In this document: piece after piece, positions 1 through 18,681 of the stretch | Position numbering within the stretch: position 1 is the first letter of the stretch | How the letters are laid out: the number at the start of each line of letters is the position of its first letter | Source of the DNA: Ambrosia x helenae | Lineage: Eukaryota > Streptophyta > Magnoliopsida > Asterales > Asteraceae | NCBI GenBank assembly: GCA_030844895.1 | Contig: JAUTDX010000761.1 | Coordinates: 44,452 to 108,451 of the forward strand | Length of the DNA stretch: 64,000 nucleotides | Direction: 5' to 3' | Translations under genes and position numbers: made by a program | The notes under the pieces: generated by a model | Databases searched by the model: none | The model's input: only the letters and a program-made list of their open reading frames with translations | What the model was told of the DNA's origin: nothing

Positions 1-171
1 AAGCAGCTTTGATATTGAAATAAATATTCACCATATATTTCTCTTTATTTAGGCCACTTTCCTTCTGTTAGTAGGAAGTCACCTATTTTTATTTTCAATC
101 ATTTGCATGCATTACTTGTTGATTATATTCGTAAAAACATAAGGTATAAACATAATATTTAATAAGTGTAC

Positions 172-220
172 CTGATTTGCTTAACCGTTCAGGAACCTCA
201 GTAATGGAAGACACCATCAT
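172..220 (-). CDS. Candidate first coding exon of a gene running off the left edge
   Basis: On the minus strand an ATG-ATG pair (220-215) opens a 16-codon frame (MMVSSITEVPERLSKS) that runs into a good donor, CAG|GTACAC, after base 172. About 145 bp upstream there is a TATATAAATA box. Together these look like a promoter, short leader and first exon; the remaining exons would lie left of the window. I do not recognise the peptide. A chance ORF cannot be excluded, because only 49 coding bases are visible. Confidence 0.3.
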
Positions 221-363
221 CCTGATTGGGTTCCCTTTAGTGTGTACAGTAATGATGGCTAATGACCACAAGGTGATCGTATGAGAGGGAGAGGTATGTG
301 ACGGCTTTAGGGTTATGGTGTTATGTCATTATGTCTCTCAACCTTAACCTCTAATAATCCCTC

Positions 364-373
364 TATTTATATA
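364..373 (-). promoter_or_regulatory. TATA box upstream of the left-edge exon
   Basis: The minus strand reads TATATAAATA, followed by about 145 bp of pyrimidine-containing leader up to the ATG at 220. The spacing fits a plant core promoter with transcription starting near 335-340. This is inference from motif and position only. Confidence 0.35.
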
Positions 374-1303
374 CACACAGGGGACACCCTAATAAGGCCC
401 ATCTAATGATAGTCCGTCCATCAAAGACATATCTGCTATTGGGCTTAGGATAATATTAATAATTGATCATCATTATATAAATGATTATAATGGCTATCGA
501 TAAATATACAAACGTTACGTATATTTATTCCAACATTATTCATTAAGAAATAGAGAGCAATCTTTGATATCATTAAATTTAGTTTTAACATGTGCTTTGA
601 TCGACATTCCGGTTGACAAGTAACCATTTAAAAATATTTAATACATTTTTTTAAAAAAGAACTAATAAAATGCATCAAGAAAAATGATACTTTTAAAATA
701 AGTGGAGTAATAGATTCTAACACATGTTTAGCAATAGTAATAGTGAAACTTCTGCATATAGGTAGCGCCTGCATAAACAATACAAAAATCCACGCAAGTG
801 GTAATGTGCTATTAGAGATGAGACATTTCATAATACAGAATCCATGTTAATATGATACTCTACCTTGCCCAATGTTCGGTCATCTACAGAGTTGCACCAT
901 ATTTATTCTGCCTCTAGCGCGCTTATTAAATGGGTTAAAAACGCAATTTTAATATTATGTTGAGGAAAATGAAACAAAAACCAATATAAAAACAAACAAT
1001 GCATCTTTTCAAATAAAATTCAATGGATAACATGACGACCTACATACACAAGAAAATGACTGCATTTTAATTTCAAAGTGGTTGACCATGAATCTACATT
1101 CACATATGTTTTACATGTTCCAATTCAGATTTGGGTGAAATTAAAACATGTTACAAAACTACAACAAAAGGTGCACTTTGCCTTGTAAATTTGTGGGAAA
1201 TATACGCCTTGTCTATGTATGTATAAGTGTGTATGTATGGATGTTTCGTGTCCGTCAATTCCAACATGAAGTATCATCTAATAACCTTTGATGATGGTGG
1301 CGG
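374..1303. other. Intergenic interval, 3' flank of the RWA gene
   Basis: AT-rich sequence with only short chance ORFs on the minus strand (445-831). The part nearest 1303 should contain the RWA 3' UTR and poly(A) site. No repeat or RNA gene is recognised here. Confidence 0.5.
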
Positions 1304-7557
<6,254 letters not shown>

Positions 7558-8160
7558 TTTGGATGCAGAGAACCAGATTTAGAATGACAAATCAGCAATG
7601 GCAGAAGAAGAGAGCAGTTAAGAGAGACTGGAATTCAAATCAAATGACGATGCGTATGGGCATCGATGATTAGATCGAGCAAGAGACAATGGAATAAATC
7701 TGTGTAACTGTATTAAAAGGAAGTGTAGAGAGAGAGAAGATAATGAAGCCCTAACTACTACTGGTAGTAGAAAAGAAGGAAAGATCTGAAGCAACAATAA
7801 TATAATAGTAATATTAAAATTAATAATAATAATAATAATATTGTTAGATTTGTTGGGATTGGGGTTTTGCTTCAAGAAATGAACACAACAACTACAACAC
7901 CACCAACGGAGGAGGTCAGCTCAGGTGTCGCCTTCCATGTACGGAATTATTTTAACCATTCATCACGGCTTACAGATCTCCACTTTTATTATTATTATTT
8001 TTATTATATTATATTATATTTATTTTTATTTTTTAATCTGGTCAGAAGCAAAATCCAAATTTGCAATTCGGTTCAGTTTTAAAGGTTTTGGTTTTTGGTT
8101 TCGGTTTGGTAATAAGTTTAAACAGAATATTGAACACGCTTACATACAGGGATAAATGAT
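7558..8160 (-). promoter_or_regulatory. RWA 5' UTR and promoter region with AT-rich microsatellites
   Basis: On the minus strand the sequence before the RWA ATG is CT-rich (runs of CTCTCT at 7724-7733), typical of a plant 5' leader. Further out are a (TAA)n/(ATT)n tract at about 7797-7842 and a (TTA)n-rich tract at about 7986-8030. No clear TATA box could be fixed among these AT runs. Short ORFs here are simple-sequence artefacts. Confidence 0.45.
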
Positions 8161-8400
8161 AAGAGGATCTTAATCCGGAATGCGTACTTAAGTATAAGAA
8201 TGGTTAAAAATTATTCTGTAAGTATGAGACTGACATGGTATTATGTTTTCATGTGATACATGTTCAATTACCAAAACTCATCTACATGTATTGAAACCGA
8301 AAATATTAATTGTATAATCCTAATATAATAAATAATATAACGGAATTGTTACGAACTTAAAAACTACTAAATTTTAAGATGAGGATTGTGGTATCGTGCA

Positions 8401-8586
8401 GGGGCGAAGTATTGTTGGGGCCAGGGGTGGCCCTGGCCCCCCCTGTTTTTTGGCGCAGTAGTGGAAATTTGAGATTTTCATAGGTAAATTGAGTCTGGGT
8501 TGAGTCCGGCCCCCGCCGATTTTCCACTACCAATCAAAAAAAATTGAGTTCGGCCCCAGCCGATTTCAAAACCAAGCTTCGCCACT
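8401..8586. mobile_element. Small non-autonomous DNA transposon with target-site duplication
   Basis: A 186-bp insertion is flanked by the direct repeat GGTATCGTGCA (8390-8400 and 8587-8597). Its termini are inverted: GGGGCGAAG on the left and CTTCGCCACT on the right (reverse complement AGTGGCGAAG). Two related GGCCCC(C)GCCGATTT motifs lie inside. If the shared CA/TG bases are counted as termini the duplication is 8 bp (hAT); otherwise it is 10-11 bp (Mutator-like). It has no coding capacity. Confidence 0.75.
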
Positions 8587-8597
8587 GGTATCGTGCA

Positions 8598-9460
8598 TCT
8601 TAACGTCTCATAAACGGATATATTCACAAAATCAACAAATAATGTGTAATGTATCATGAAAGAAAACGTATCATTCATGTATTACCTTTATACATTTTAT
8701 TTGGCATATGGTCACACATTTGTTTGGCAGTTGGGACATTGTCAAACAATAAACAAGGTTATTAGCTTTATAAACAATGTTGTTAGTTAGGTGGTTATGA
8801 TGTGCTCTTTTAATATTAATTAATTAATTAAATTTTAGGTGTTATATTGCTTTCTTATATGCTAGGTGTCTACTATAATACTCCACCAAGAACATTAGTA
8901 AATTAGTTTCATAATAATTATTAATAAATAACTTAACAGAGGTGTGACAGTTTTGTTTTAGGTGCAAATTAATGTTTACAGTTATGATGCTATATTTTAA
9001 TTAACTTTAATATACACCCCTTATATAATTTGATTTTATAAGAATTGCATTATTTAAAAGAAAAAATATTGTTTACTACTTTTAAAACTAGTCATAACAT
9101 TGACAAAGAAATTGAATAGAAAAATATTATTTAGTAGTTACTAAAAATAAACATAAAATATTAAAATCCACATCATTTACATTCGTTCAATATCAGTTTT
9201 AATATATGGTTGTATAAGTAATATACCAATGTACTGAAATAGACCATTTTATTTCACAAAAGCTACATTAGTAGATAGTAACTAATAATAGCAAGCAGCA
9301 TTATGATTACTCCAAGTCAACATACACTAACCCACTGGATGTGCAACAACTACTTAAACTGCCTAAATACCATTTGACATCCAAATCTTTTAAATTTCCA
9401 TTGGACCTCAAAAGGCAATGGTTAGTTAAACATAAATTAAGATATGACACCATTAAAATT
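8598..9460. other. Intergenic interval between HEN1 and RWA
   Basis: AT-rich spacer with a short TTAA-rich run (8815-8835). The part adjoining 9460 should hold the HEN1 3' UTR. Nothing else is recognised. Confidence 0.5.
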
Positions 9461-12400
9461 TCATATGTCAGTGCTTCTCCAGTCCCATACAACATCGTAT
9501 GGCACCGCCGCCAAATTTCCGCCCTCCGGAAGCTCAAATCCCCGCTTGAAAACCGCAATCTGTGATGCAAACCCAGGTTCTACACCTTCAGTCCCACCAA
9601 CCCCACTAAATCCAACACTGTAATTGTGTTTGCCAGCAAGATCAGCCGCCCAGACCTGGAATTCCTCTCGGGTCCACTCGAATTTGTGGTCGAAGTTGCG
9701 AAACTTGATTGGTTTAGTTGAATTTTTGTCTTCGTCTTCTTCGTGAGTTTGAGTAGTTGAATTTTGAAGTATTACATTGTACTCATAGTTTGGAGTTGAC
9801 ACAATGAGAATTTTTGGACAAAAGGAGCTCAACACCACATTGCCGAATAAAGTTGCTTGATCTTCAGACATGTGCTCAATCACCTACCAAGAAGTTATAT
9901 TAAATCAGTCAAATATCCACATGATAATTAATCAAGAACACATATGATGCAGCTTTATCGCGTATTAGAAATGTTGAGAATCAACTACCTCTAAACAGGT
10001 TCCAATATCACAGTTGTACAATCGAGAATCAAAGGTTGTGATTGAACCGTCTAAAAGAAGAGCAGATTTGAGATCACTACTTTGCACTGGATTGGTAGAA
10101 TTGCTAAGCTTGGAATGAAGGGTCTGTACAATAAACCATAGAATATCAAACTATGCAAGTATGCAGCATGCAAGAAAATTGAAAGTATGTTTTACAAGTA
10201 GAGCTGGCAAAATGAGTGGGTCAGACCAACCCGCCAACGCTTCTATATTTTTCTGAACTGCTAAATATATTGTGCTAAATTAATATAGGACCTTTTTTAA
10301 TTTGTACACACTTTTCAGTTAACTCTAATCCCGTTTGACCCGTTCAAGCCAGACCTGGTTGAATCGGTCCATTTACAATTATATGGACCATAATTGCCAA
10401 TCTTTACAATAAGTACCAGTCCTATATATCACCTTTGCTGCACGAGCTAGGGCTTTTACTGATATGTCAACGCCAATAATTCTTTCAAGTGAAGTTGGAT
10501 AATCCAATAATGAGTCCAATAAGCTTCCAGAGCCACAACCAAAGTCAACCTGTTAAAATACCAATGATAACCTTATACTCTTATAGCATATGTTAATTTC
10601 AGAGATTTGAAAAGTTCCAAGATTTCTAAATATACCAAAAAAGTTGCACCAGATTCTTTAATTTGTTGCACTGCATAATTAACACGTTGTTTCGATAAAG
10701 AAGGACTAAACTGAGCTTTTTCCATTCTATCTTCCAAGGGTTCGGTAACCCGCAGCAAAGTTATGGAATATTCCAGGCTGCACCCACCTACTTTACACGA
10801 AAGTAACGAACTAAGATCTAAAAAAATATATAATAAAAAAAAAAGAAGTAACAACGGAAAGTTGTGCAGTTTCAACCTATTTATGTGAAAATGGGTCCAT
10901 TTTGGGTTATATTTAATTTAACTGATAACATATATAAGAAGTATATTTTACAAACTTCAGCTTAAAGAAATTGGTCAAAGGGTTTAGAGAGCACTGTTAA
11001 AAACTGAATCATTATTTAAATAATAGTCATTATAATCAGACTTACATATTATTTATTAGTGTAATTTATAAGAAAAAAAAAAGATAATCCTGACAGGTGG
11101 GTGACAATGCAACCAAATCCAGCCCGCCTATTTTACCACCTATAAAGCATGCTTATCAATAGCTTCACGTTATAGACTAGAGGTGGAAATGCATCCATGT
11201 CAATAACTTTTTGAGGATAAAAAAAAGCTGGTCCTTGCTGGGTTGGGTTGGCCCACCAACATTTTTTTTTTTGAAGATTATAGATGATTCATGAATTAGA
11301 TCATTTTAAGAGATTGATAACACTTTAAAGAGACTTTCATTTGACCTGTTTCATTTGCGGAGTTTTTGAATGAAACGTTATAGATCAAATCTAACCCATT
11401 TTCAAGTAAACATATGAAAACCAACTCTATAATGAACCAATAATCAACTCACATGATGAGAGTAAAGACAGAACCCGTGCAGGATCACCATTGGCTGCAA
11501 AAATCAATTCTGAAGAAAGCAATTTCGCTTTAAAGCAGGCCGATTGACCCACACCCATCTGGGCCACAACTACTTCTAATTCAGGGATAACAGCCTCACT
11601 TCCCAACTCAAATTCAAATTCATCATTTTTCTCAAGAATTTCTTTTTCTCCTTCCTTAACCAAAAACGCACTGTAGCATATACACACTAAACACCCAATT
11701 GATGCAAAAACTTCGGAGTCCGGACCTTCTATTTTATAAGAACATTCAATATCCACACTATTTGATTGCTTTGTGTCATTGATTGCTAATAAGTTTGCAT
11801 GCACCAATGAGAAAAGATTCATTTCCTTTGAGATATGTTCAGGATAGAAGTCAAGATCAAGACCATTTCTATATGAAGTTAATTCCTCTTGAGAAATGAT
11901 TAGTTTCTTTAAGTAATTATTCAACCATGAAAGGATTCTTATAGAAGCATTCTGGATAGCATCACTTTGTTTCTTGAATGACTCTTGAGGGTAACAATGT
12001 AATATTAAATTCTGACCCTTTGAATGTATTTTCACTTCACATCTAGAAGTTTCTTCCGGCGCATCCTTACTAACAATCAAAGAGAAAACAGGTTCTGGTA
12101 ACCGATGCTGGCGGCAGAATGTACAGAGAATATCCCTTGGTAATAAACCCCTCCAATTACTCCGGGTCCCGAATTTGGGAGGCAATTCAGCTGCAAGTAC
12201 TGCCTCACGTGATAACTTATATATACCCGTGGGTACCTTATTCATAAGTAACCTGAACCACAAAAGGAGAACCAACTTCAGAATTTGACAAAATGAAAAT
12301 GGAGGTGGCAAAATGAGCAGCTCATGTGAAGGAATCATGTCAAAAAAAAGGTAATATTTTTACGAGTCGGGTTGTTTTTGCCCAAAATTTATATAAACAG

Positions 12401-15400
12401 TTGGTGTGTCAGATATGATACTAAAAGTGAAAATATTAAAATACAATGATTTAAGAGGTTTTATGCATTATATATTCACTTTGGATAACTTTTAACACGT
12501 TTCCTTTCCAGCTAATTTTCTAAACTTAAAATGTTTACCAGTTAGAAATAAACGTAGGCCAGATTGACCCATTCCTAAGAAGATGGTCGAAAATGCAACC
12601 TCTAAAGAAAGTAATCCAAAAGCAAAAGAATGAGGAATAAGAACCTATAATATGTGCGGGGAGATACGTCTTCAAGGAAAAGATCACAAGACTTCCACAA
12701 GTATCCAAGAGTAACCAAAATTGCATCACCATATATATCCTGACCAGATAGATAACTTGCCCTTGCATTTAAATATGAGCCATCTTCAAAATCTCCTTTG
12801 GCCCACTGGTAAGAATTCGGAGCATGAGTATACAACCTTGTTTCTGAAGAAGCTTTTCCAATGCACCTGGATATAAAAAGGCAAATAATAGAAAGAAAAA
12901 GATATTTTATTTAAAATTAAAAGAAAAAGAATTATGGAAAACAAAATATACTGAGTCCAAAATGTTTCTTACAATAAACCCCAAAATCTGTATCAAACTA
13001 ATCATGCAGTCTATAATCAATAATCTCCAGCATATAGAGCTAATTAGTTATTGTAATGATCAGCTGTTACTTTTCCCATATATAATTATAACATAGACAA
13101 TGTGGTGATGATATAACACACACACACACATATCTATCATTCTATTGGTACAATAATACACACACGCATACAAATATATCCAAGCATCACTCACTAGTCA
13201 TTATTTTTATAAGCAACTAGTTAAATTAAGTGTACTTGGAGGGTTACTTTCTAAGAAACTGCATTAATGTGGAAATGAAACTAGACATTTAGAGAAGTGA
13301 TTGCATGAGGATGATAAAGTAGCAAAATTTAATATTGCCATCAGCGTACATATGTAAAAGTAACTTTGTACAATTTCACAAATCAGTTATGCTTCAACCC
13401 AATCCACACACAAGTGACTAAGCACTAGAAGGTCATTCTTAGAACACCCGAGTCAGAAACTTCGTGGGTATTTACATTAATCTTTTTACCTCAACTTATG
13501 AACAGTACTAGGCTCAAGTAATGAAACTAAATCAAGTCTTAACCCTAACGAACAGTGTATATTTACAATGTAAGATACATGCATTATATTTAACATACTG
13601 GAAATGAAATGCATATAATAGTTGTTTGCCATACCTGGAAAGCAAAACCATGGAAGCGTCTGCAGCTCCAAGTTCTCTAGCGATAGCATCCATGTAATAT
13701 GTATTTGCAGAAACATCTAGAGTCAAAGGCTCAATAACCTTTTCATCCATATATGGTATACGAAGAGCTTTAACATAAGTTTCTTGATCACAGTTAATTT
13801 CTATAGATTTTAAGACATCAGGAGGGTATGGACTTGTTCTTTTCAACGACATAAACTCCTTAGAAATAAGTACAGATTCAGATAACTTTGTGGCAGCATC
13901 CCTAATTATTGACATTACTTCCAATGGTTTTGACTCAACTTCAGGTTTAATGCGCTTACACAGATTAGAAAGCTTTGAATCATAAATGGGCATCACAGAA
14001 ATGGGGACAAAACCATTAAGGGGGCCCGCTCTCTGCAAAGCTGCTCGGAAGTGACCACTCAGTGGATGACAAATGGAGTAGAACTGTTGACAGAATCAAG
14101 AACAAAAAAAACATTATATTAAGAATTATAAATAATGCATGGAAGGCATGAATGATGTTTCATTAAATAAAAAAATTGAAAAAAAAACCTACCTCATCTG
14201 AGAACAAATAGGACAGGCGGGCAACCAATTGATCTGATGCGTTTTCAACAGGAGGATCACTCAACTGCAAAAGAAGAAATAGCCACACACTTTAATATTG
14301 ACTCAAATCAAACATAAAAATTAAAATTGTTCAAACATATCCTACAAAAATTTAAACTATAAAATACTCTAGTATGTCCATTTTCCATCTTTTCAGTTTT
14401 GACTTCATGTGAAACATTAAACATGTCTTTGACACTCTTACAAGATAGCCTTTTGAACAATTGAACTTATAAGATTTGACGCAATCAAAAGAGCACAATA
14501 AATCCAAAAAGACACAAAAAGAAAAAATTTCATATTACACCATTTACACAATAAATCCAACAGTAAGGTGTCACATTTCAAGATTTGTTCAAAAAACAGG
14601 TCACATTGTGTTGTTGTAATTAATTATTCACATGATGAACTATCTGCATCCAAAACTAAATAACAAATAAGCAATCAACATAAAATTCTCATGTCGTGCT
14701 TTCATGCATACAAAGCTTAAATAACAGAATCGAGCCTTCAGGCATTTTCCCTTCGCCTCACGAGGCGCCTCGAGCAAACCGAGACGTAAGCCCGAGGCAG
14801 AATTAAAAAATAAATATAAATATTATATATCCTATAAAAAGTAAAATACCAACTAATTTCATCACCAGATTCATCAAAAAGACGTCGAATGCTTGAAATT
14901 GACACAAAAAGTCTAAAACATCAAAGACACACATCAAAACCCCATAAGGCGCGGCTTTTCTTAGCACCCCATCCCTACGAGGCGCACGCACAAAAATGCC
15001 CATGAAAAGCCGCCTCATACCTGTTTTCTGGCCGCCTCACCTCAAGGCATGCGCTCAGCCGTTTTTTAACAATGCATGCATATAACACTTGAGATCATAC
15101 AATATAAACATCATTGCATGCACACAAAAACTAAAAACATACTGTTATAGTCAACACATTGATCATAAAAAGTATCAAACCTTCTCTAGGGCTTTTTCTG
15201 CAGCAGATTGCATAGCCTCTTTCTTTCTTTTGAAGACATCTGACATGACACTAAACTCAGGAAGTTCCAAGTTGCAACGGTATAAGCAAGGGCCTTTTTG
15301 TGGAATAGCCAGTCCAGGACATCCATTTGATGAATTATCTATAACTTCTTCTATATTATAACGTGCCTTATCCCCAAATCTTTGGTGAATTTTAGCCTTA

Positions 15401-15441
15401 GGGTTGACAATTTCTTTCTTTGCTGAATCTCCTCCTACCAT
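9461..15441 (-). CDS. HEN1: HEN1, small-RNA 2'-O-methyltransferase, 9 exons
   Basis: Coding exons (minus): 15441-15181, 14264-14193, 14083-13635, 12866-12645, 12252-11453, 10817-10636, 10549-10433, 10123-9989, 9883-9461; 886 aa with all phases consistent (Arabidopsis HEN1 is 942 aa). The N-terminal dsRNA-binding domain carries KAKIHQRFGDKARY and GCPGLAIPQKGPCLYRC. The second dsRNA-binding region starts near VPTGIYKLSREAV, followed by a PPIase-like stretch and the methyltransferase. The SAM site is VDFGCGSGSLL (about 663-673). The Mg2+/catalytic set is E746, E749 and H750 (LEVIEHM) with H812 (DHKFEW). HEN1 methylates the 3'-terminal 2'-OH of miRNA and siRNA duplexes, blocking uridylation and decay. 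The start was placed at MVGGDS, matching other HEN1 proteins; an in-frame ATG at 15489 would add 16 residues. A leader intron probably lies upstream. The acidic linker found in some HEN1 proteins is short here. Confidence 0.94.
12299..12605. mobile_element. Decayed hAT-type miniature element in HEN1 intron 4
   Basis: The left end reads GGAGGTGGCAAAATGAGC; the right end, reverse complemented, TTTAGAGGTTGCATTTTCG. This is the same terminal type as the element in RWA intron 8. Flanking bases match only partly, so no target duplication is claimed. A similar left end (TAGAGCTGGCAAAATGAG) sits at about 10199 in the intron after exon 7. Confidence 0.35.
14711..15074. mobile_element. hAT-type miniature element in HEN1 intron 1, 8-bp TSD
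   Basis: A 364-bp insertion is flanked by the 8-bp direct repeat CATGCATA (14703-14710 and 15075-15082). The interior is unusually GC-rich for the intron (GAGGCGCCTCGAG, CGAGGCGC, GGCCGCCTC). The right end, reverse complemented, begins CATTGTTAAAAAACGGC and resembles the left end CAAAGCTTAAATAACAG. An 8-bp duplication is the hAT signature. It belongs with the elements at 32610 and 62671. Confidence 0.65.
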
Positions 15442-15689
15442 TTTATAGTTTGCTAATATAAAATAACCCTTCCTCGTCTTTTCTGACAAGATTAATTAGC
15501 AGCTGCATGCATCAAACATACATATTTAAGTTACCAGCATAAACATGAGCTCATTTCTTGAAAGAGTAATTTAATTTTAAATACAAGTCTGCTTGGGTTT
15601 GAAAGAAATTTGTATGCTGATGAAAACCAAATGACACGAGGTGTGTGTTTTGTGTAAGCAAATATTTTTTTAAAAAAAATTAAACCAAC

Positions 15690-16446
15690 AGTGCCGGATC
15701 TAGACCAAAATTTTAGATGTTACGTTTAAAATTTCTTTTACCGCACTTTCATAAAATGGAAACGGACTTTTTTTTAATACCCGAATTTTTAAAGTATACG
15801 TTATGTTTACTTTACAAGTTTATATTTAAGTTTTTTATAAATGCATATTATAAAGCAAATAGTTTGTAGTTCAGTGAATTTATGTTATTGTAATTTGTAT
15901 TAATTATTTTTCCAAATTACAAACCAAATATAATTTTTAAACAAAACAATAAAAAAACTTACTTTTTAAAACCGTATATTAATACCAGAACCCATACCCG
16001 GTAATACCCGAACCTGATCATACCCTACTTGGGTACCTATGGTATGATTTTTCTCCTCAGTACCCGTACCTAAACCCTACCCGGTTTCTCTCAATACCCA
16101 ATTTTCCTATACATGTTCTACCCGGAGCCGGATCTTAAAAAAAAACTCGATAGGTGCACCTCTATCGTTAACCAACTAATTGAGTTTAAGCCTTATGGGT
16201 TTCTATCTTATAATTAATAAATGGAATGTTCAATGGGCTATATACTTATAGGCTTCTATCTTTTTTTATGGTGGGCTAATGATAAACTTTGAGAGTGTTT
16301 AGGTTTTTAAAAAATTGAGAAGTAGCGTTAATATAATTTCAGGGATAATGTAATATAAAAAAATAAAAAGTAAATAAATTTCGCACTACGCGGGAAAGTT
16401 GAGGGGTAGCGGGTGTTACCCCTCTTTTAAGGCTACATCCGCCACT
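15690..16446. mobile_element. Non-autonomous DNA transposon upstream of HEN1 coding exon 1
   Basis: The termini are AGTGCCGGATCTAG and, reverse complemented from the right, AGTGGCGGATGTAG (12 of 14 match). They are flanked by AAACCAAC (15682-15689 and 16448-16455, with one extra A before the right copy). The 757-bp body has no ORF, but shows a run of degenerate 'ACCCG/TACCC' words at 15990-16140, possibly a nested piece. An 8-bp duplication suggests hAT. It probably sits inside the HEN1 leader intron. Confidence 0.55.
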
Positions 16447-17403
16447 AAAACCAACAACATTGTATATTTCATAATTTACAGATTTAATATGCATGATATC
16501 TTATCATGATTTGGCCTTTACTTGTGCCGTCCATATTATTCTCAATGAGAAGAAGGTGACTTTTTCTGTCTATTTATTTTTTATCTTTCAAACTCATGAC
16601 TCACAAATCATAAGTTTTATTATTAATTTACCTTTGTTTCTATTTTTGAAAGAAAATTGTTTATTTTTGTCAACCAAATTTACACTATTACAACTTATCA
16701 TTGACTTTAATCTGAAAGTAAAGACATGACCGAAATTTGTGGCCCTTTAAAGCTACATTAAAATATGTGGCCCTTTCTGCATGAAAGTAAAGACATGAAT
16801 CTGATTGAAATCAAAATGAAAAATGATCGCCGGATTCGATTAGTGTCAAAGAAAACTGTGTTAACACTCTCCTACTTAGAAGAGTGAATTAAAAAACAGA
16901 CAATGGACTACATCAAGCAGTCAATTACTATACATCTAAAAACATTACACACAACAACTTAATCAACATAAACCATAATTTACCTAATAAGGGGTGGCGG
17001 CGCTGCTTGTTGCCCGTCTACCTTCTATTGTGATGTAACTTTCGTATTTAAAAAAAAAATAATAAATAAATATTTTAATTTGTTAAAAAAACAAAAAAAA
17101 AACTAAATATGCAAACAAAATAAAAAACTAAATGCAGATGGCCGAATATCTACGTCTCTTACAAAAAGCATAACAAACCCTAGGGGTCCTAAAACAGTGA
17201 AGCTAAAGCCGATGAGATGATGAACCGACTCGAAAAGAGATCAAACGCAATAATTATGTAATCAAGCAGCAGGAATCGATAGAGAACAGAACAGTGAGTT
17301 ATAACATTCATAATATAGGGAAGATTAAGTACGAACTAACGCTAATTTATAACCCTAGTAATGGAAACTTTTTGTTGAAAGAAACAAGGACAAGTTTACT
17401 TAC
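16447..17403. other. Probable HEN1 leader intron or upstream region
   Basis: AT-rich sequence with no supported coding region. If the donor at 17403 is used, this stretch belongs to a leader intron of HEN1 ending close to 15500. Otherwise it is plain upstream DNA. Confidence 0.35.
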
Positions 17404-17510
17404 CTTAACATTTGTAATGTAAAGAGACGGAGATAGGAATAGAAACCGATCAAGGATTTTGTGGATAAAAAGATGTATTGAATGATTCGCTAAAGATTAT
17501 TAGCACTTTA
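17404..17510 (-). other. HEN1: Candidate HEN1 5' untranslated exon
   Basis: On the minus strand a pyrimidine-rich stretch (TTCTATTCCTATCTCCGTCT) ends in a consensus donor, TTAAG|GTAAGT at 17404/17403. Acceptors near 15505-15490 could join it to the HEN1 start exon. The upstream limit is arbitrary. Inferred from splice consensus and position only. Confidence 0.35.
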
Positions 17511-17532
17511 AAAAAAATTCGATGCTGTTGCA

Positions 17533-17580
17533 GAGTGGAGTGGAGTGGAGTGGAGTGGAGTGGAGTGGAGTGGAGTGGGG
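17533..17580. repeat. GAGTG pentanucleotide microsatellite, about 9 copies
   Basis: Nine perfect GAGTG units followed by GGG. It lies just upstream of the candidate HEN1 leader exon, so on the transcribed (minus) strand it is a CACTC array in or next to the promoter. Such arrays vary readily in length. Confidence 0.9.
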
Positions 17581-18102
17581 TTTGGTTCGACTTCCAAAAG
17601 AACAATGAAAAGTGTTGTTGGGGTTTTAGACAGGGCAGAGGGAAAAAGCGTACTGGGTTTTTGGTCCATAAAAAAATAATATTAAATTAATATGTACCAA
17701 CTCTTTAGTCTTTAAAACGTATCAGTAGGGTGTCCGTGTGATGCAGCGGTGAACATATACACTTCTAAGAGTGTGTATTATTTGGTTCAATTTGATCATC
17801 AGCAAGCTCACTTCTCTCCTGTTCCAGCAGTGTAACCACAACATCCCAACTGCCAGTTGTCAGCCGTTAGGACCTGCCGATGGCGTGAAGCCAGAGACAG
17901 AGAAGATTGTTTTGAAGAAATAGAGAGAAAAATGGAATAAGTGGTGAGAATAAATGATTCGAATTTTAAAATTTCAAAACCTCGTCTATTTCTTTCGTCA
18001 CTACAATTCAAAACCCCCCCAACTGAGCTTCATATCATATTAGGAATACAGTTTGCTATACTTTTAATTGAAAAATTGATTTTTTACGTGATTACTAATA
18101 TC

Positions 18103-18681
18103 TCGAGGTGAACAATAATTGAACCCTCAATCGAAATCAAACAAAAAACATACAAACCAAACCAAAAATTAACCAAAAACCGAGTTAACCTAATATCGGT
18201 TTTTTTGTACCCTACATTAACCAAAATTAACAAACCAAAACTGAATCATTCATATATTTATATATTTTATGCATCCATTTCATGTATTTATACCTCAATT
18301 TCATGTACTTCTAAGCAAAAATTGTAACCAAAGTTTGGTTTCGGTTATTAACCAAAATTAACTAAACTGAACTAAAAATGACAATCTAACCAAATAGATT
18401 GAACCAATTAACCGGTTGGTTAATAAGATCGATAAACCAATAATGTTGATTTTTGTTTTGGTTGAGGCTAATAGTAAAACTGAACCGAACCTAACCATGC
18501 ACTATTAGAAGTGTTTGTGTTCCTTACTACATAGCGGGGCATGTTATTATGAATATATGAATGATTCTGATTTTAAGTTAAATTGGACGTCGGTTAATTC
18601 AGTTTTCAATTGATTTGTTGAGTTTTTTTATTTATTTTGGTTTGGCTTCGGTGAACGGTTTCGTTATTGCTCACTCCTAGA
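18103..18681. mobile_element. Possible hAT-type non-autonomous element rich in AACCGA words
   Basis: The left end GAGGTGAACAATAATTG and the reverse complement of the right end, TAGGAGTGAGCAATAACG, form an imperfect inverted repeat. The interior is dominated by AACCAAA/AACCGA words on one half and GGTTTCGGTT on the other. No exact target duplication was found and there is no coding capacity. Flanks 17600-18100 and 18690-19260 hold nothing recognised except a GATGCAAC-type repeat piece near 17735. Confidence 0.4.

Noticed and set aside
11427..12338. Start of a separate 303-aa protein at 12338
   Set aside because: The first 30 residues read through HEN1 intron 4 and a transposon end. The exon begins at the acceptor at 12252, in phase with HEN1.
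17478..17690. Plus-strand ORF with VEWSG repeats
   Set aside because: Translation of the GAGTG microsatellite.
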